Source of the DNA: an uncultured Lachnospiraceae bacterium
GTDB taxonomy: Bacteria; Bacillota; Clostridia; Lachnospirales; Lachnospiraceae
Length of the DNA stretch: 64,000 bases
Assembly (NCBI GenBank): GCA_934351255.1
Contig: CAKRJH010000003.1
Span: forward strand, 124,001-188,000
Direction of reading: 5' to 3'
Position 1 is the first letter of the stretch; every line of letters begins with the position of its first letter. The notes under the pieces are model-generated. The model ran no database searches, was not told the origin of the DNA, and saw nothing but the letters and a program-made list of their open reading frames with translations. A program made the translations under genes and the position numbers. Of this stretch, positions 9,401-17,514 are shown one piece after another.

Positions 9401-10642
9401 CACCGTGTGCTGTTTACCCAGGAGATGCGAAAGGACTATACGATCCTCGTCCCACAGATGTCTCCGATCCATTTCGATATCCTGCAGCCGGCCATGCGTG
9501 CCTGCGGCTATCAGGTCGAGGTCATGCCAAGTGATCCGGAATGTGTGGACTACGGTCTCAAATACGTGAACAATGACGCATGTTACCCTTCACTGATCGT
9601 AGTAGGCCAGTTTATGCGTGCCCTGACTTCCGGCAAGTATGATCTGAACCGAACCGCCCTGATGATCACACAGACCGGCGGTGGCTGCCGTGCGACCAAC
9701 TACATCGGCTTCATCCGCCGTGCCCTCGAGAAGGCCGGCATGGGACAGATCCCTGTTATCTCCGTCAGCGCAGGCGTGGAGACCAACCCCGGTATGAAAT
9801 ACAGCCTCAAACTCATTCATGCAGCTCTGCAGGCTCTGTATTACGGCGATGTATTTATGCGCGTGCTCTACCGCACCCGTCCTTATGAGGCGGTACCGGG
9901 TTCTGCCAATGCCCTGCATCAGAAGTGGTTAAAGATCTGTCAGGATGCCGTAACCCATCCAAACAAGGCACAGTTCAAGAAAAATGTGCGCCAGATCGTC
10001 CGCGAATTCGATGAACTTCCTCTGCGCGAGGATGTCCGCAAGCCGAGAGTCGGCATTGTCGGAGAGATCCTGGTCAAGTTCATGCCGCTTGCCAACAACT
10101 ATCTGGTAGAGCTGCTGGAAGCAGAGGGTGCTGAGGCCGTCTGTCCGGATCTGATGGACTTTATGATGTACAGCCTGTACAATGCCAACTTTAAGGCAGA
10201 GTACCTCGGCAAAAAGAAGTCCTCCGCAAAGATCAACAATCTGCTGATCTCCTATCTGGAGAATTACCGGAAAGCAGCCAATGACGCCTTTGCCGCAAGC
10301 AAACGCTTTGAGCCGACGACTCCGATCTCCAAGCTGGCCGAATATGCAGATCCGATCGTCTGCGCCGGCAATCAGACCGGTGAGGGATGGTTCCTGACCG
10401 GTGAGATGGTCGAGCTGATCCACTCCGGTGTGCCAAACATCGTGTGTGCTCAGCCATTCGGATGTCTGCCAAACCACGTCGTAGGTAAGGGTGTTATCAA
10501 GGAGCTGCGCAACCGCTATCCGGATTCCAACATTGTAGCCGTAGACTACGATCCGGGTGCCAGCGAGGTCAACCAGCTGAACCGTATCAAACTGATGCTT
10601 TCCACCGCGGTCAAGAATCTGAATGAACCGGTGGATGCCTGA
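6401..10642 (+). CDS. Fused acyl-CoA dehydratase activase / 2-hydroxyacyl-CoA dehydratase-related protein
   Basis: A 1413-residue protein. Two BadF/BadG/BcrA/BcrD ATPase domains come first: LGIDIGSTTVKIAIL near the N-terminus and LGIDAGSTTTKIALIG near residue 330, each with GGTGSFI or SSGCGSFIETF-type motifs and cysteines that in this family hold a [4Fe-4S] cluster. A DUF2229-type region follows (starting near CKGCTNNC, residue 610), then a long region related to 2-hydroxyacyl-CoA dehydratase subunits with many conserved cysteines. In known systems the activase uses ATP to inject an electron into the dehydratase. This large fused form is common in Clostridia, but its substrate is unknown. AGAAAGG lies 12 bases before ATG 6401. 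It is monocistronic and followed by a strong terminator. Confidence 0.9.
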   Translation: MKLPCHTLGIDIGSTTVKIAILNPEGEIIFSDYQRHYANIQETLASIINDAYRELGDLPLSPVITGSGGLALAKHLDIPFVQEVVAVATSLKDYAPRTDVAIELGGEDAKIIYFTGGIDQRMNGICAGGTGSFIDQMATLLKTDAAGLNEYAKNYKMIYPIAARCGVFAKTDIQPLINEGATREDLAASIFQAVVNQTISGLACGKPIRGNVAFLGGPLHFLTELKQAFIRTLDLKGDAIIAPDHSHLFAASGAAMNANPDETMSSLEALREKLSHHIEIEFEVTRLEPLFRDEQEYQDFLADHSKKDVKKGDLSTYRGNLFLGIDAGSTTTKIALIGEDGTLLHSFYGNNNGSPLKTSIQAIKDIYARIPEGCQIVRSCSTGYGEALLKSALLLDEGEVETVAHYTAAAFFEPDVDCILDIGGQDMKCIKIKNHSVDKVQLNEACSSGCGSFIETFAKSLNYEVSDFAKVALFAKNPIDLGSRCTVFMNSKVKQAQKEGATVADISAGLAYSVIKNALLKVIKLTDPKDLGTRVVVQGGTFYNDAVLRSFERISGCTAVRPDIAGIMGAFGAALLARDHYEGQQTTMLTLQQINDLKYESSMARCKGCTNNCLLTINRFTGGRQFISGNRCERGLGKQKNKDNIPNLFEYKNKRLFQHYKPLDEEHAVRGSVGIPRVLNMYENYPFWFTFFTELGYRVVLSPVSSRKIYELGIESIPSESECYPAKLAHGHITWLLRQGLDYIFYPCIPYERTEVPDANNHYNCPIVTSYGENIKNNVEELKDPKIKYQNPFLSLESEKIATSRLVDYFTAENDIPATEIRRAAALAWKEMENAREDTRRKGEEVLAYMEKTGRRGIVLAGRPYHIDPEINHGIPDLIASYGVAVLTEDSISHLGEVDRPAIVSDQWMYHSRLYKAASFVRTRDDLDLIQLNSFGCGLDAVTTDQVSDILTKSNKIYTVLKIDEVNNLGAARIRIRSLLAAVKERERKNIKPVQADTAHHRVLFTQEMRKDYTILVPQMSPIHFDILQPAMRACGYQVEVMPSDPECVDYGLKYVNNDACYPSLIVVGQFMRALTSGKYDLNRTALMITQTGGGCRATNYIGFIRRALEKAGMGQIPVISVSAGVETNPGMKYSLKLIHAALQALYYGDVFMRVLYRTRPYEAVPGSANALHQKWLKICQDAVTHPNKAQFKKNVRQIVREFDELPLREDVRKPRVGIVGEILVKFMPLANNYLVELLEAEGAEAVCPDLMDFMMYSLYNANFKAEYLGKKKSSAKINNLLISYLENYRKAANDAFAASKRFEPTTPISKLAEYADPIVCAGNQTGEGWFLTGEMVELIHSGVPNIVCAQPFGCLPNHVVGKGVIKELRNRYPDSNIVAVDYDPGASEVNQLNRIKLMLSTAVKNLNEPVDA

Positions 10643-10680
10643 GTCGGGGTTCTACGTGAATTGTTCCTATATTGCAAGAC

Positions 10681-10717
10681 AAAAGGGGAACTGCATTTTC
10701 ATGCAGTTCCCCTTTTT
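10681..10717. terminator. Bidirectional rho-independent terminator
   Basis: A perfect 16-bp stem (arms 10681-10696 and 10701-10716, GGGGAACTGCAT core) with a TTTC loop and T-runs on both strands. It lies between the convergent activase (plus) and CPBP (minus) genes and can serve both. Confidence 0.9.
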
Positions 10718-10733
10718 GATGGTATTTTCCGGA

Positions 10734-11990
10734 TCAGTCACCGGAGAAGAAATTCCGGTCAAAGCCCGTATTCTTTGGATGGGACACATCCACATCTGCC
10801 TCCTGTCCATCCGGTTTCTGACCGTCCTCCATGCGCTGCCACTGCTGCTGTTGTCTGGTGGCCATCTCCGGTCTCCATGGAACCTCTCCAAAATCCTTTC
10901 CATATTCTTCATCCACCGGTCTGTCTTCCATCGGATCCGCGCTCTTCTCCTGCCAGATCTCCCGGTTCTGTCCCAGATCCCCGCGAAATGCAGATGCATT
11001 GTCCGGGGTTTTCTCCGGCTCAGGGCGCGTCTTCGTCCATTTCCCCTGACGATCAAGCACCGCCAGCGTAATACCGATCGCTGCCGCCAGCACCAGCGTC
11101 ACAGCGATACCGCCCTCCAGTCCGAATTTCCCGCCATTGAAGAAATATAGCGGTTCTGAGATCTCGCTGCCAAGAATGGATACCGTCTGACTGGTTCCGC
11201 TGACACGGATGCCAAAGACATTGCCCTGGACGAAATTCCATACGCTGTGCAATGCCCCGACCATCCAGATATTCTCCGTGGCCAGAAATACCAGAGAGGC
11301 CAATACACCGAATAAAAACAGGTTCAGATAGGCCCAGGTGGTAATCCCGTCATTGGCTCCATGCATCATGGCGAACATCAGCGCAGACAGAAAGATACCG
11401 GATCCCACAGAATATCTTCTCGCGACCGACACCATAAAATAGCCACGAAATACGACTTCCTCGGCCAGTCCCTGCACCATATAACCTGCAAAGAACAGGG
11501 CAAGATACCCCACACAATCCGGGCTGTCCAGCCCCAGGCAATGTACCGCTCCGGTCAACAGACAGATACCATAAGCCGCTCCCATGGCCAACGCACCGTA
11601 TAACATGCCCAACAGATACGACGGAATCAATCTGCGAGCAGTAAATCCCATGGAACGTGCCGTCCTCTTCTGCAGGCCGCACCCCACTATGAAACTGGCA
11701 ATGATCAGCCCGATCTCTCCCAGCAGCATCACGGCTGTCAGCCACCCCGGCATATTCTGCAGCAATTCCATAGTCTGCTTAAAATCAGGCACGCCTCCCT
11801 GCGAGGTCAGTGAGCTAATATCCATCTTCGTCATCATCCAGGCGGCGATCACGGGAGAGACCAGAAGCGATGTAATGATCGTGCCTCCATATTCCACGCC
11901 AAACAGGATCAGGATCTCCGGCAGCCAGTGTCTCCCCGGCTTGGTCCGGCCTGTGGATTTCATAAAATCCGGTTTCACAAAATATCTCAT
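10734..11990 (-). CDS. CPBP-family intramembrane glutamic endopeptidase
   Basis: A 418-residue membrane protein with about eight hydrophobic segments in residues 20-310. It carries the CPBP (type II CAAX protease-like, ABI) signature: EEVVFRGY around residue 180 and a conserved histidine in AMMHGAND around residue 215, the residues that form the active site in Rce1-type enzymes. Family members process or degrade membrane-embedded peptides, often in bacteriocin self-immunity or in trimming signals; the target here is unknown. The last 110 residues are a hydrophilic, proline- and glutamate-rich cytoplasmic tail that is longer than usual. It is transcribed alone, ends at the shared terminator with the activase gene, and faces the XRE regulator divergently across a 224-base gap. 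Confidence 0.85.
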   Translation of the reverse strand: MRYFVKPDFMKSTGRTKPGRHWLPEILILFGVEYGGTIITSLLVSPVIAAWMMTKMDISSLTSQGGVPDFKQTMELLQNMPGWLTAVMLLGEIGLIIASFIVGCGLQKRTARSMGFTARRLIPSYLLGMLYGALAMGAAYGICLLTGAVHCLGLDSPDCVGYLALFFAGYMVQGLAEEVVFRGYFMVSVARRYSVGSGIFLSALMFAMMHGANDGITTWAYLNLFLFGVLASLVFLATENIWMVGALHSVWNFVQGNVFGIRVSGTSQTVSILGSEISEPLYFFNGGKFGLEGGIAVTLVLAAAIGITLAVLDRQGKWTKTRPEPEKTPDNASAFRGDLGQNREIWQEKSADPMEDRPVDEEYGKDFGEVPWRPEMATRQQQQWQRMEDGQKPDGQEADVDVSHPKNTGFDRNFFSGD

Positions 11991-12214
11991 ATTGATTCGT
12001 ACAGATGCAGTCCTACCGCATCACACAATCCCCCTTTGTCTGTAATACTTTATATTTTAGCCAAATCTCCAGTATTTGTAAACTCTCCTTATTTGCCTGC
12101 GGAATCCGCAAAATTTCACTGTCAGTTGTAGTTCTTCACCAATGGTTGGTTCTCCTTTTTCATCAAATTCAATATTCTAAACATATTAGGGTTAGGATGA
12201 TCATGAGATAAAGG

Positions 12215-12631
12215 ATGGATAATAACATGAAATATAAAGATGACAGCATCCAGATCGATCCGGATGAGCTGAAGCGTCTGATGATCCAGATTGGAGACCG
12301 GTTCCGGATGCAACGGATAAAATACCATATGACACAGGATCAGCTTGCGGAGATCCTCCAGTGTTCCACAGCACATATCTCCGAGATCGAGCGCGGCAAT
12401 AATATGTTTTCCGAAAAATTTCTAATCAAGCTGTTCCTGTGCACACCATTTTCTCCCAACGCATTGTTCGGCGGTCTGGAATCTCCTCTGTATTCCCATC
12501 AGCAATACGATGGTCAGCCAACACTCAGGGATTCTGCTTCCTACCTCTCATCCCAGGAGATGATGCCGGTCTCAGAACACAACCGTATTATTGATGATCT
12601 CACGGATATTATTCATTCCCTGAAACGCTAA
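12215..12631 (+). CDS. XRE-family DNA-binding regulator, 138 aa
   Basis: A small regulator with a Cro/C1-type helix-turn-helix in residues about 28-80 (QIGDRFRMQRIKYHMTQDQL, then STAHISEIERG). The C-terminal 60 residues are of unknown type and may bind a ligand or dimerise. Its target cannot be read from the sequence; the divergent CPBP gene is a natural candidate because the two share the 224-base gap. AAAGG lies immediately before the first ATG, so translation may really begin at the ATG at 12227. The stop codon abuts the start of the two-hairpin tandem repeat, so any readthrough transcript carries these hairpins. Confidence 0.85.
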   Translation: MDNNMKYKDDSIQIDPDELKRLMIQIGDRFRMQRIKYHMTQDQLAEILQCSTAHISEIERGNNMFSEKFLIKLFLCTPFSPNALFGGLESPLYSHQQYDGQPTLRDSASYLSSQEMMPVSEHNRIIDDLTDIIHSLKR

Positions 12632-12837
12632 AAAAAGAGCAAAACCAGCGTTTTGCTCTGGCAAGAATTTCTTCGAAATTCTTGTTGGCCTGTCACCACA
12701 TTACAGCATTTTCCTATCACAAAAAAAAGAGCAAAACCAGCGTTTTGCTCTGGCAAGAATTTCTTCGAAATTCTTGTTGGCCTGTCACCACATTACAGCA
12801 TTTTCCTATTATATAAAAAAGAGCAAAACCAGCAAAA
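12631..12837 (+). repeat. Tandem two-hairpin repeat, 92-bp period, 2.2 copies
   Basis: Two full copies and one broken third copy, starting with GAGC at 12637, 12729 and 12821. Each unit has hairpin 1 (GAGCAAAAC / GTTTTGCTC, 9 bp), hairpin 2 (CAAGAATTT / AAATTCTTG with a CTTCG loop, 9 bp) and a tail of about 45 bases. The third copy stops inside hairpin 1. A diverged but structurally identical array is at 52727-52916. It lies directly downstream of the XRE gene and ahead of the bidirectional terminator. Function is unknown. Confidence 0.9.
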
Positions 12838-12842
12838 AATAT

Positions 12843-12891
12843 ACCCCGCTTCCCTCCGGTACATCTCAGTACCAGAGCAGGAAGACGGGGT
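12843..12891. terminator. Terminator between convergent XRE and UPF0210 genes
   Basis: A long interrupted stem, with outer arms ACCCCGCTTCC and GGAAGACGGGGT and an inner stem GGTAC/GTACC. On the minus strand it is followed by a T-rich run, and on the plus strand by TTTTAT. It lies 48 bases past the UPF0210 stop and probably ends that transcript. Confidence 0.7.
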
Positions 12892-12939
12892 TTTATATTG
12901 TCCTGATTTCGTTCTTATCACAGTTTTGGTTCTTATAAG

Positions 12940-14316
12940 TTAGTTCTTGAAGCTGTGGATCGGAGCCGGGATACGTCCGCCTCTGTTGACAAAATCATCA
13001 CAGGCAAACTGATTGACCGGCATGATCGGTGCATATCCGAGCAGACCACCAAATTCAACAGTCTCTCCGACGCCCTTTCCGATCACAGGGATCAGACGTA
13101 CCGCCGTGGTCTTCTGGTTGACCATACCGATGGCCATCTCATCCGCGATAATACCCGCGATCGTCGCCGGTGAGGTATCTCCCGGCACGGCGATCATATC
13201 CAGACCAACCGAACATACGCAGGTCATCGCCTCCAGCTTCTCCAGCGTCAGACATCCGTCATTGACTGCATTGATCATACCCTGATCCTCGCTGACCGGG
13301 ATAAATGCGCCGCTGAGTCCGCCGACATAGGAAGATGCCATGACACCGCCCTTCTTCACCTGGTCATTGAGCATAGCCAGGGCTGCTGTCGTACCCGGAG
13401 CACCCGCTCTTTGCAGTCCCATCTCCTCAAAGATATCCGCAATACTGTCTCCGATCGCCGGTGTCGGTGCCAGAGAAAGATCGATGATACCAAATGGGAT
13501 CCCCATACGCTTGGAAGCCTCTCTGGCTACAAGCTGTCCCACACGTGTGATCTTAAATGCCGTCTTCTTGATCTTCTCTGCCAGATGACCAAAGTCTGTA
13601 CCATGCTCAGACTCCAGCGCTTTTCTCATAACACCAGGGCCGCTGACACCGACATTGATGATCTCATCTGCCTCTGTCACGCCGTGGAATGCACCTGCCA
13701 TGAACGGATTATCATCCGGTGCATTACAGAATACCACCAGCTTGGCACATCCAATGCTGTCGCGGTCTGCCGTGCGCGCTGCGGTCTGATGTACGATATC
13801 TCCCATCAGACGAACCGCATCCATGTTCAGACCGGTCTTGGTGGAACCAAGGTTTACCGAACTGCATACAAAATCCGTCACTGCCAGGGCGTCCGGGATG
13901 GAACGGATCAGCAGCTCATCGCTCACAGTCATTCCCTTGGATACCAGTGCACTGTATCCTCCGATGAAGTTGATCCCCAATGTCTTGGCCGCACGATCCA
14001 GCGTCCTGGCGATCGTCACGTAATCCTCCGGCGTCTTGCAGGCCGCTGCTCCGATCAGTGAGATCGGAGTGACTGAAACACGCTTGTTCACGATCGGGAT
14101 TCCATATTCCCTCTCAATATCCTGTCCGGTCTTCACCAGATCTTTGGCCACCGTAGTGATACGGTTGTAAATCTTTTCATTTAACCGGTCGAGATCGCTG
14201 TCAATGCAGCTCAGGAGACTGATACCAATGGTAATGGTACGCACATCCAGATTCTCCTTCTCGATCATATTATTGGTCTCAGTAACCTCATGTATATTAA
14301 TCATGTCATTCTCCAT
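12940..14316 (-). CDS. UPF0210 / DUF711 (PFL family) protein
   Basis: A 458-residue cytoplasmic protein of the conserved UPF0210 (DUF711) family, recognised from the opening (DVRTITIGISLLSCID), the glycine-rich FIGGYSALV segment, and the ending that includes VNRGGRIPAPIHS. Family length is normally about 450 residues, so this is complete. No activity is firmly established for the family; its near-universal pairing with an ACT-domain protein (UPF0237), which is the upstream gene here, suggests control by a small ligand such as an amino acid. Two starts are plausible: 14316, with GAGGGG nine bases upstream, and 14304, with GGAG six bases upstream. Confidence 0.9.
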   Translation of the reverse strand: MENDMINIHEVTETNNMIEKENLDVRTITIGISLLSCIDSDLDRLNEKIYNRITTVAKDLVKTGQDIEREYGIPIVNKRVSVTPISLIGAAACKTPEDYVTIARTLDRAAKTLGINFIGGYSALVSKGMTVSDELLIRSIPDALAVTDFVCSSVNLGSTKTGLNMDAVRLMGDIVHQTAARTADRDSIGCAKLVVFCNAPDDNPFMAGAFHGVTEADEIINVGVSGPGVMRKALESEHGTDFGHLAEKIKKTAFKITRVGQLVAREASKRMGIPFGIIDLSLAPTPAIGDSIADIFEEMGLQRAGAPGTTAALAMLNDQVKKGGVMASSYVGGLSGAFIPVSEDQGMINAVNDGCLTLEKLEAMTCVCSVGLDMIAVPGDTSPATIAGIIADEMAIGMVNQKTTAVRLIPVIGKGVGETVEFGGLLGYAPIMPVNQFACDDFVNRGGRIPAPIHSFKN

Positions 14317-14404
14317 TCTGAAGCGCCCCTCGTCACCGGCCGCTGTGGATCAAACCGTCTGTGTCCACATGTCCTGCGTGGCGCTCCTTCGTGTGCCGGG
14401 ATTA

Positions 14405-14689
14405 TCAGATACGGTGCATCTTGTCGAAGATATCTTCACGCTGTGCATGGATCAGGCAGTTCATGTCCTCCCCGATCTGGTCGAGCTCATCGACCATATC
14501 TCCAAATACAACCGTCGCATCTGCGGTATCAACGATCATCATCATGTTAAAGAATCCATCCACGATCGTCTGGGAGATATCCAGAATGTTGATCTTTTTG
14601 TCTGCCAGATATGTACATACCTTGGCGATGATACCTACACTGTCCTTGCCCACTACGGTGATTACTGTTTTTTTCATGTTTTCATCCAA
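14405..14689 (-). CDS. ACT-domain protein, UPF0237 family
   Basis: A 94-residue protein consisting almost entirely of one ACT domain (TVITVVGKDSVGIIAKVCTY and the later MMMIVDTADATV strand). ACT domains bind amino acids and regulate partner enzymes. The UPF0237-UPF0210 gene order is conserved in many Firmicutes and archaea, and here the two are separated by 88 bases on the same strand. AGAAAGG lies five bases before ATG 14689. A second ATG at 14677 matches the usual family N-terminus (MKKTVITVVGKD) and may be used instead. The gene follows the WalJ-like hydrolase by eight bases. Confidence 0.88.
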   Translation of the reverse strand: MDENMKKTVITVVGKDSVGIIAKVCTYLADKKINILDISQTIVDGFFNMMMIVDTADATVVFGDMVDELDQIGEDMNCLIHAQREDIFDKMHRI

Positions 14690-14697
14690 ACCTTTCT

Positions 14698-15492
14698 TTA
14701 CAATGTGATAAGAGTGGAGAGGTCGTCGCGTCTGGCTACCTCCATCTCAAAAGGAAGCTTTTTCAGCCCCAGTTCCTCCCAGAGCTGGCATTTTACGGAT
14801 TCATATGCCAGTTCCGGATAGTTGTTTTCCTTGGACAGATGTGCCAGGAAAGTATATTTCAGCGGACTGTCTGCCAGACGGCTGAGCAGTCTGCCGGAAT
14901 CCTCATTGGAAAGATGCCCCCGGTCGCCCAGAATGCGCTGCTTGAGCGGATACGGATACGGACCGGTCTCCAGCATACTGATATCGTGGTTGGCCTCCAG
15001 GAACAGAACCTCACTGCCCATCAGATGATCGACAATGTAATCGTCAAATTTGCCAAGATCCGTCGCAATGCTCATCTTTTTCCTGCCACAGTGCACACTG
15101 TAGCACACCGGATCCATCGCATCATGATAGGAATGAAACGGCAGAATGTCCAGACTGCCCATCGTAATCTCCTGATCCGGATACAACTGGTAGAGATGAT
15201 CCATGCGGATCACTCCTTTCTTGTCCTTCTGACGGATGGCATCCAGCGTCCCGGCCGTCGCATAGACCGGAATATCAAACATTTTGACCAGCATCGGAAT
15301 CCCCTGGATATGATCGCTGTGCTCATGTGTCACAAAAATGCCGTCCAGATCCTCGGGTCTGACTCCCAGTCTGGCCAGGCCATCCACAATCCTCTTGCGG
15401 CTGATTCCGGCATCGATCAGGATATGATGTTTTCCGTCTCCCACATAGAGACAGTTTCCGCTGCTGCCACTGGCAAGGCTACAAATTCTCAT
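14698..15492 (-). CDS. MBL-fold metallohydrolase, WalJ/YycJ-like
   Basis: A 264-residue metallo-beta-lactamase fold protein. The motif VTHEHSDHIQGI gives the HxHxDH metal ligands, and SSGNCLYVGDGKHHILIDAG is typical of the YycJ/WalJ group of 5' exonuclease-like proteins. Members of that group are linked to DNA repair and, in Firmicutes, often to the walRK operon. No wal genes are present here. The start at 15492 is chosen because the family begins MRICSLASGSSGN and a GAGAGAAAG site lies just upstream; the open frame to 15570 runs into the terminator of the candidate small RNA and is not coding. It heads a run with the UPF0237 and UPF0210 genes. Confidence 0.88.
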   Translation of the reverse strand: MRICSLASGSSGNCLYVGDGKHHILIDAGISRKRIVDGLARLGVRPEDLDGIFVTHEHSDHIQGIPMLVKMFDIPVYATAGTLDAIRQKDKKGVIRMDHLYQLYPDQEITMGSLDILPFHSYHDAMDPVCYSVHCGRKKMSIATDLGKFDDYIVDHLMGSEVLFLEANHDISMLETGPYPYPLKQRILGDRGHLSNEDSGRLLSRLADSPLKYTFLAHLSKENNYPELAYESVKCQLWEELGLKKLPFEMEVARRDDLSTLITL

Positions 15493-15560
15493 GTATTTCA
15501 ACCACTTTCTCTCATAAGTTACAAACATAGGTATCATACCATAAAAACACGAAAATAAAA

Positions 15561-15666
15561 AGACCGCCACGGGAGAATCTCCCGCAACGGTCTTATGTAA
15601 TAGAGAAAAGAGTAAGCTGTTATCGGCATTGCTGCCTCAAGTCTCAGATATGTTCTTGTTTATGTT
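15561..15666 (-). ncRNA. Candidate small RNA (about 105 nt) with its own promoter and terminator
   Basis: On the minus strand a consensus promoter (TTGACA at 15701-15696, exactly 17 bases, TATGAT at 15678-15673) predicts a start near 15666. About 70 bases later a strong terminator follows: arms AAGACCG...GGGAGA and TCTCCCG...CGGTCTT at roughly 15597-15561, then TTTTTA. In between is a short hairpin GGCA-GCAA-TGCC with a GNRA tetraloop. No open reading frame is evident. It lies upstream of the WalJ-like gene, so it is either a free small RNA or a leader that terminates before that gene. I cannot match it to a named RNA family. Confidence 0.5.
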
Positions 15667-15672
15667 AGATAA

Positions 15673-15701
15673 ATCATAGCACATTATAGTCATTTTGTCA
15701 A
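15673..15701 (-). promoter_or_regulatory. Consensus promoter for the candidate small RNA
   Basis: TTGACA at 15701-15696, a 17-base spacer, TATGAT at 15678-15673. It is near-perfect for the housekeeping sigma factor and points away from the PHP gene, back to back with that gene's likely promoter. Confidence 0.7.
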
Positions 15702-15715
15702 TAAAATCATGAATT

Positions 15716-15744
15716 TTGACAGAAAACTTGTAACATGTTAACAT
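15716..15744 (+). promoter_or_regulatory. Likely promoter of the PHP gene
   Basis: TTGACA at 15716-15721, a 17-base spacer, TAACAT at 15739-15744, 44 bases before the PHP start codon. The -10 is weaker than that of the opposing promoter. Confidence 0.5.
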
Positions 15745-15787
15745 ATTCACAAGATTGTACTTATTAAATGAAAGAACGGAAAACCAT

Positions 15788-16462
15788 ATGAAGATCGAGA
15801 CACATCTACACACCAGCGAGTCCAGTCCCTGTGCCAGCATCCCCGCCCGGGAGATGGTACATAAATATGTCCGCGCAGGATATGATATTGTTGTAGTGAC
15901 CGACCATTACAATGACTGGGCCAGACAACAGTTCTCCTGCGATACCTGGGAGGACTATGCCAGACAGGCGGTCAAGGGGTATCAGGCAGCCTGCGAGGCA
16001 GTGCGAAACGAACAGCTTCCACTGAGGATCCTGTACGGGGTGGAGATCGCCCTAAGCGGCAGTCCCAATGACTATCTGGTCTACGGAGCGACACCGGAGT
16101 GGCTGTCGGCACATCCTGACGTCTGCACACTCTCGCTGAAGGAATTGTCTGAACTGGTACACCGTGAGAATATGCTCCTCTTCCAGGCGCATCCTTTCCG
16201 GACGTACTGCACCCCGGCGGATCCGCAGTATCTGGACGGTGCCGAGCGATACAATGGCAATCCACGGCATGACAACCGCAACGATCAGGCATCTGCCTGG
16301 ATCGATGCCCATGGGTTATCAGATTCCTCCGGCAGCGATTTCCACGATGAGGGGGACGAGGCCAGAGGCGGCATCATCACACAGACTCCGGTTTACAGTG
16401 AAACCGAACTGGCCGAGGTCTACCGCAGTGGAACGTACCGGTTGATCCGTGCATCCGAATAA
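15788..16462 (+). CDS. PHP-domain phosphoesterase-like protein
   Basis: A 224-residue soluble protein of the PHP superfamily, which hydrolyses phosphoester bonds using three metal ions. The first motif (ETHLHTSE) and second motif (VVTDHYND) carry the metal-binding histidines and aspartate; further ligands are expected in LLFQAHPFR and in SSGSDFHDEG near the C-terminus. Family members include histidinol-phosphate phosphatase and RNA or nucleotide phosphoesterases, and the substrate cannot be told from sequence. The ATG at 15788 is chosen because the domain begins there (MKIETHLHT); an in-frame codon upstream at 15755 is not needed. YihY follows 41 bases later on the same strand. Confidence 0.85.
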   Translation: MKIETHLHTSESSPCASIPAREMVHKYVRAGYDIVVVTDHYNDWARQQFSCDTWEDYARQAVKGYQAACEAVRNEQLPLRILYGVEIALSGSPNDYLVYGATPEWLSAHPDVCTLSLKELSELVHRENMLLFQAHPFRTYCTPADPQYLDGAERYNGNPRHDNRNDQASAWIDAHGLSDSSGSDFHDEGDEARGGIITQTPVYSETELAEVYRSGTYRLIRASE

Positions 16463-16503
16463 CACACTGCAACAGGACAGCGTGAAAGGAATAACATCAT
16501 TAT

Positions 16504-17514
16504 ATGAAAAAGACTCGTGAAAACAACAAAAAAGACCTGCCGGTACTCACGGCGGGTGATTTTATTCTGCGCATGGCAAACCGCATCAGCGAGTCCGCCA
16601 TGAGCGCATATGCAGGGCAGGCCGCTTACATGATGATCCTGTCCTTTTTTCCGTTTCTTCTGTTTCTGCTGATCCTGGTTCCATATACCCCGCTGGATGC
16701 CAACTATCTCATCACCGCGATCGAGAATTTCATCCCGCATACCTTCCAGGGAGTCCTTACCTCTCTGGTATCTGAGGTCTACCAGTCCAATGCCAGCAAT
16801 GCCGTGACCATCATCTCATTGACCGTCATCACCATGATCTGGCTCAGCTCCAAGGCATGTATGTCCCTGATGATCGGTCTGGACCGGATCTACAAGGTAG
16901 AGATCACGGTGCCGGAAAAAGGACGCATTGCACGGTTTTCCCGCCGCATTCCGGAGGCCAATGCGGTCTTCGCCGTCCTGCTGTGGATCTACAAGCGTCT
17001 GGCAGCCATGCTGTACACCGTGGTATTTGCCGTTCTGCTGATCGGTTCCCAGCTCTTTCTGGTCTTCGGAAACCAGCTCTACCAGAAACTTCTCGACCTG
17101 TTTCCGTTTCTCGGACACGTCGTATGGCCATACTTCAGCATGCGTACTCTGCTGATCTTTGCCTTCATGGTACTGTTCTTCAATTTCTTTTACTGGCATG
17201 TACCGACGGTAAAGCCCAAGATCTGGCGGCAGTTCCCCGGCGCGATCGTCGCGGCCGGCGGCTGGATCAGTTTCTCCAAGATCTTTTCCTGGTACGTGGA
17301 TCATTACAGCAATTATCAGTCCTTCTACGGGGCCATGACCAGCATCGCATTTATCATGGTCTGGCTGTATTTCTGTATGTGCATCCTGTTCTTCGGTGCC
17401 GTTCTCAACAGCATCTGGGGAGAATACCGGGAAGAGTACCACAGGGCACTCAATTCCCTTTCTTCGTCTTCGGATACCCCACATGACATCCCGGATAATA
17501 AAACGACAGAATAG
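16504..17514 (+). CDS. YihY/BrkB-family inner membrane protein
   Basis: A 336-residue polytopic membrane protein of the YihY/BrkB family, formerly annotated as ribonuclease BN. It has a conserved N-terminal SAYAGQAAYMMILSFFPFLL segment, followed by about five more hydrophobic helices, and the late family motif SNYQSFYGAMTSIAFIMVWL. The biological role is unproven; some members affect envelope integrity and serum resistance. The last 40 residues are hydrophilic and serine-rich. Its final 65 bases overlap the 3' end of the convergent SpoIID-like gene, so both C-termini are encoded by complementary strands of the same DNA. Confidence 0.88.
   Translation: MKKTRENNKKDLPVLTAGDFILRMANRISESAMSAYAGQAAYMMILSFFPFLLFLLILVPYTPLDANYLITAIENFIPHTFQGVLTSLVSEVYQSNASNAVTIISLTVITMIWLSSKACMSLMIGLDRIYKVEITVPEKGRIARFSRRIPEANAVFAVLLWIYKRLAAMLYTVVFAVLLIGSQLFLVFGNQLYQKLLDLFPFLGHVVWPYFSMRTLLIFAFMVLFFNFFYWHVPTVKPKIWRQFPGAIVAAGGWISFSKIFSWYVDHYSNYQSFYGAMTSIAFIMVWLYFCMCILFFGAVLNSIWGEYREEYHRALNSLSSSSDTPHDIPDNKTTE

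Noticed and set aside
12653..12943. A 96-codon plus-strand frame through the two-hairpin repeat
   Set aside because: It merely translates the tandem repeat (the same peptide twice) and lacks a ribosome-binding site.
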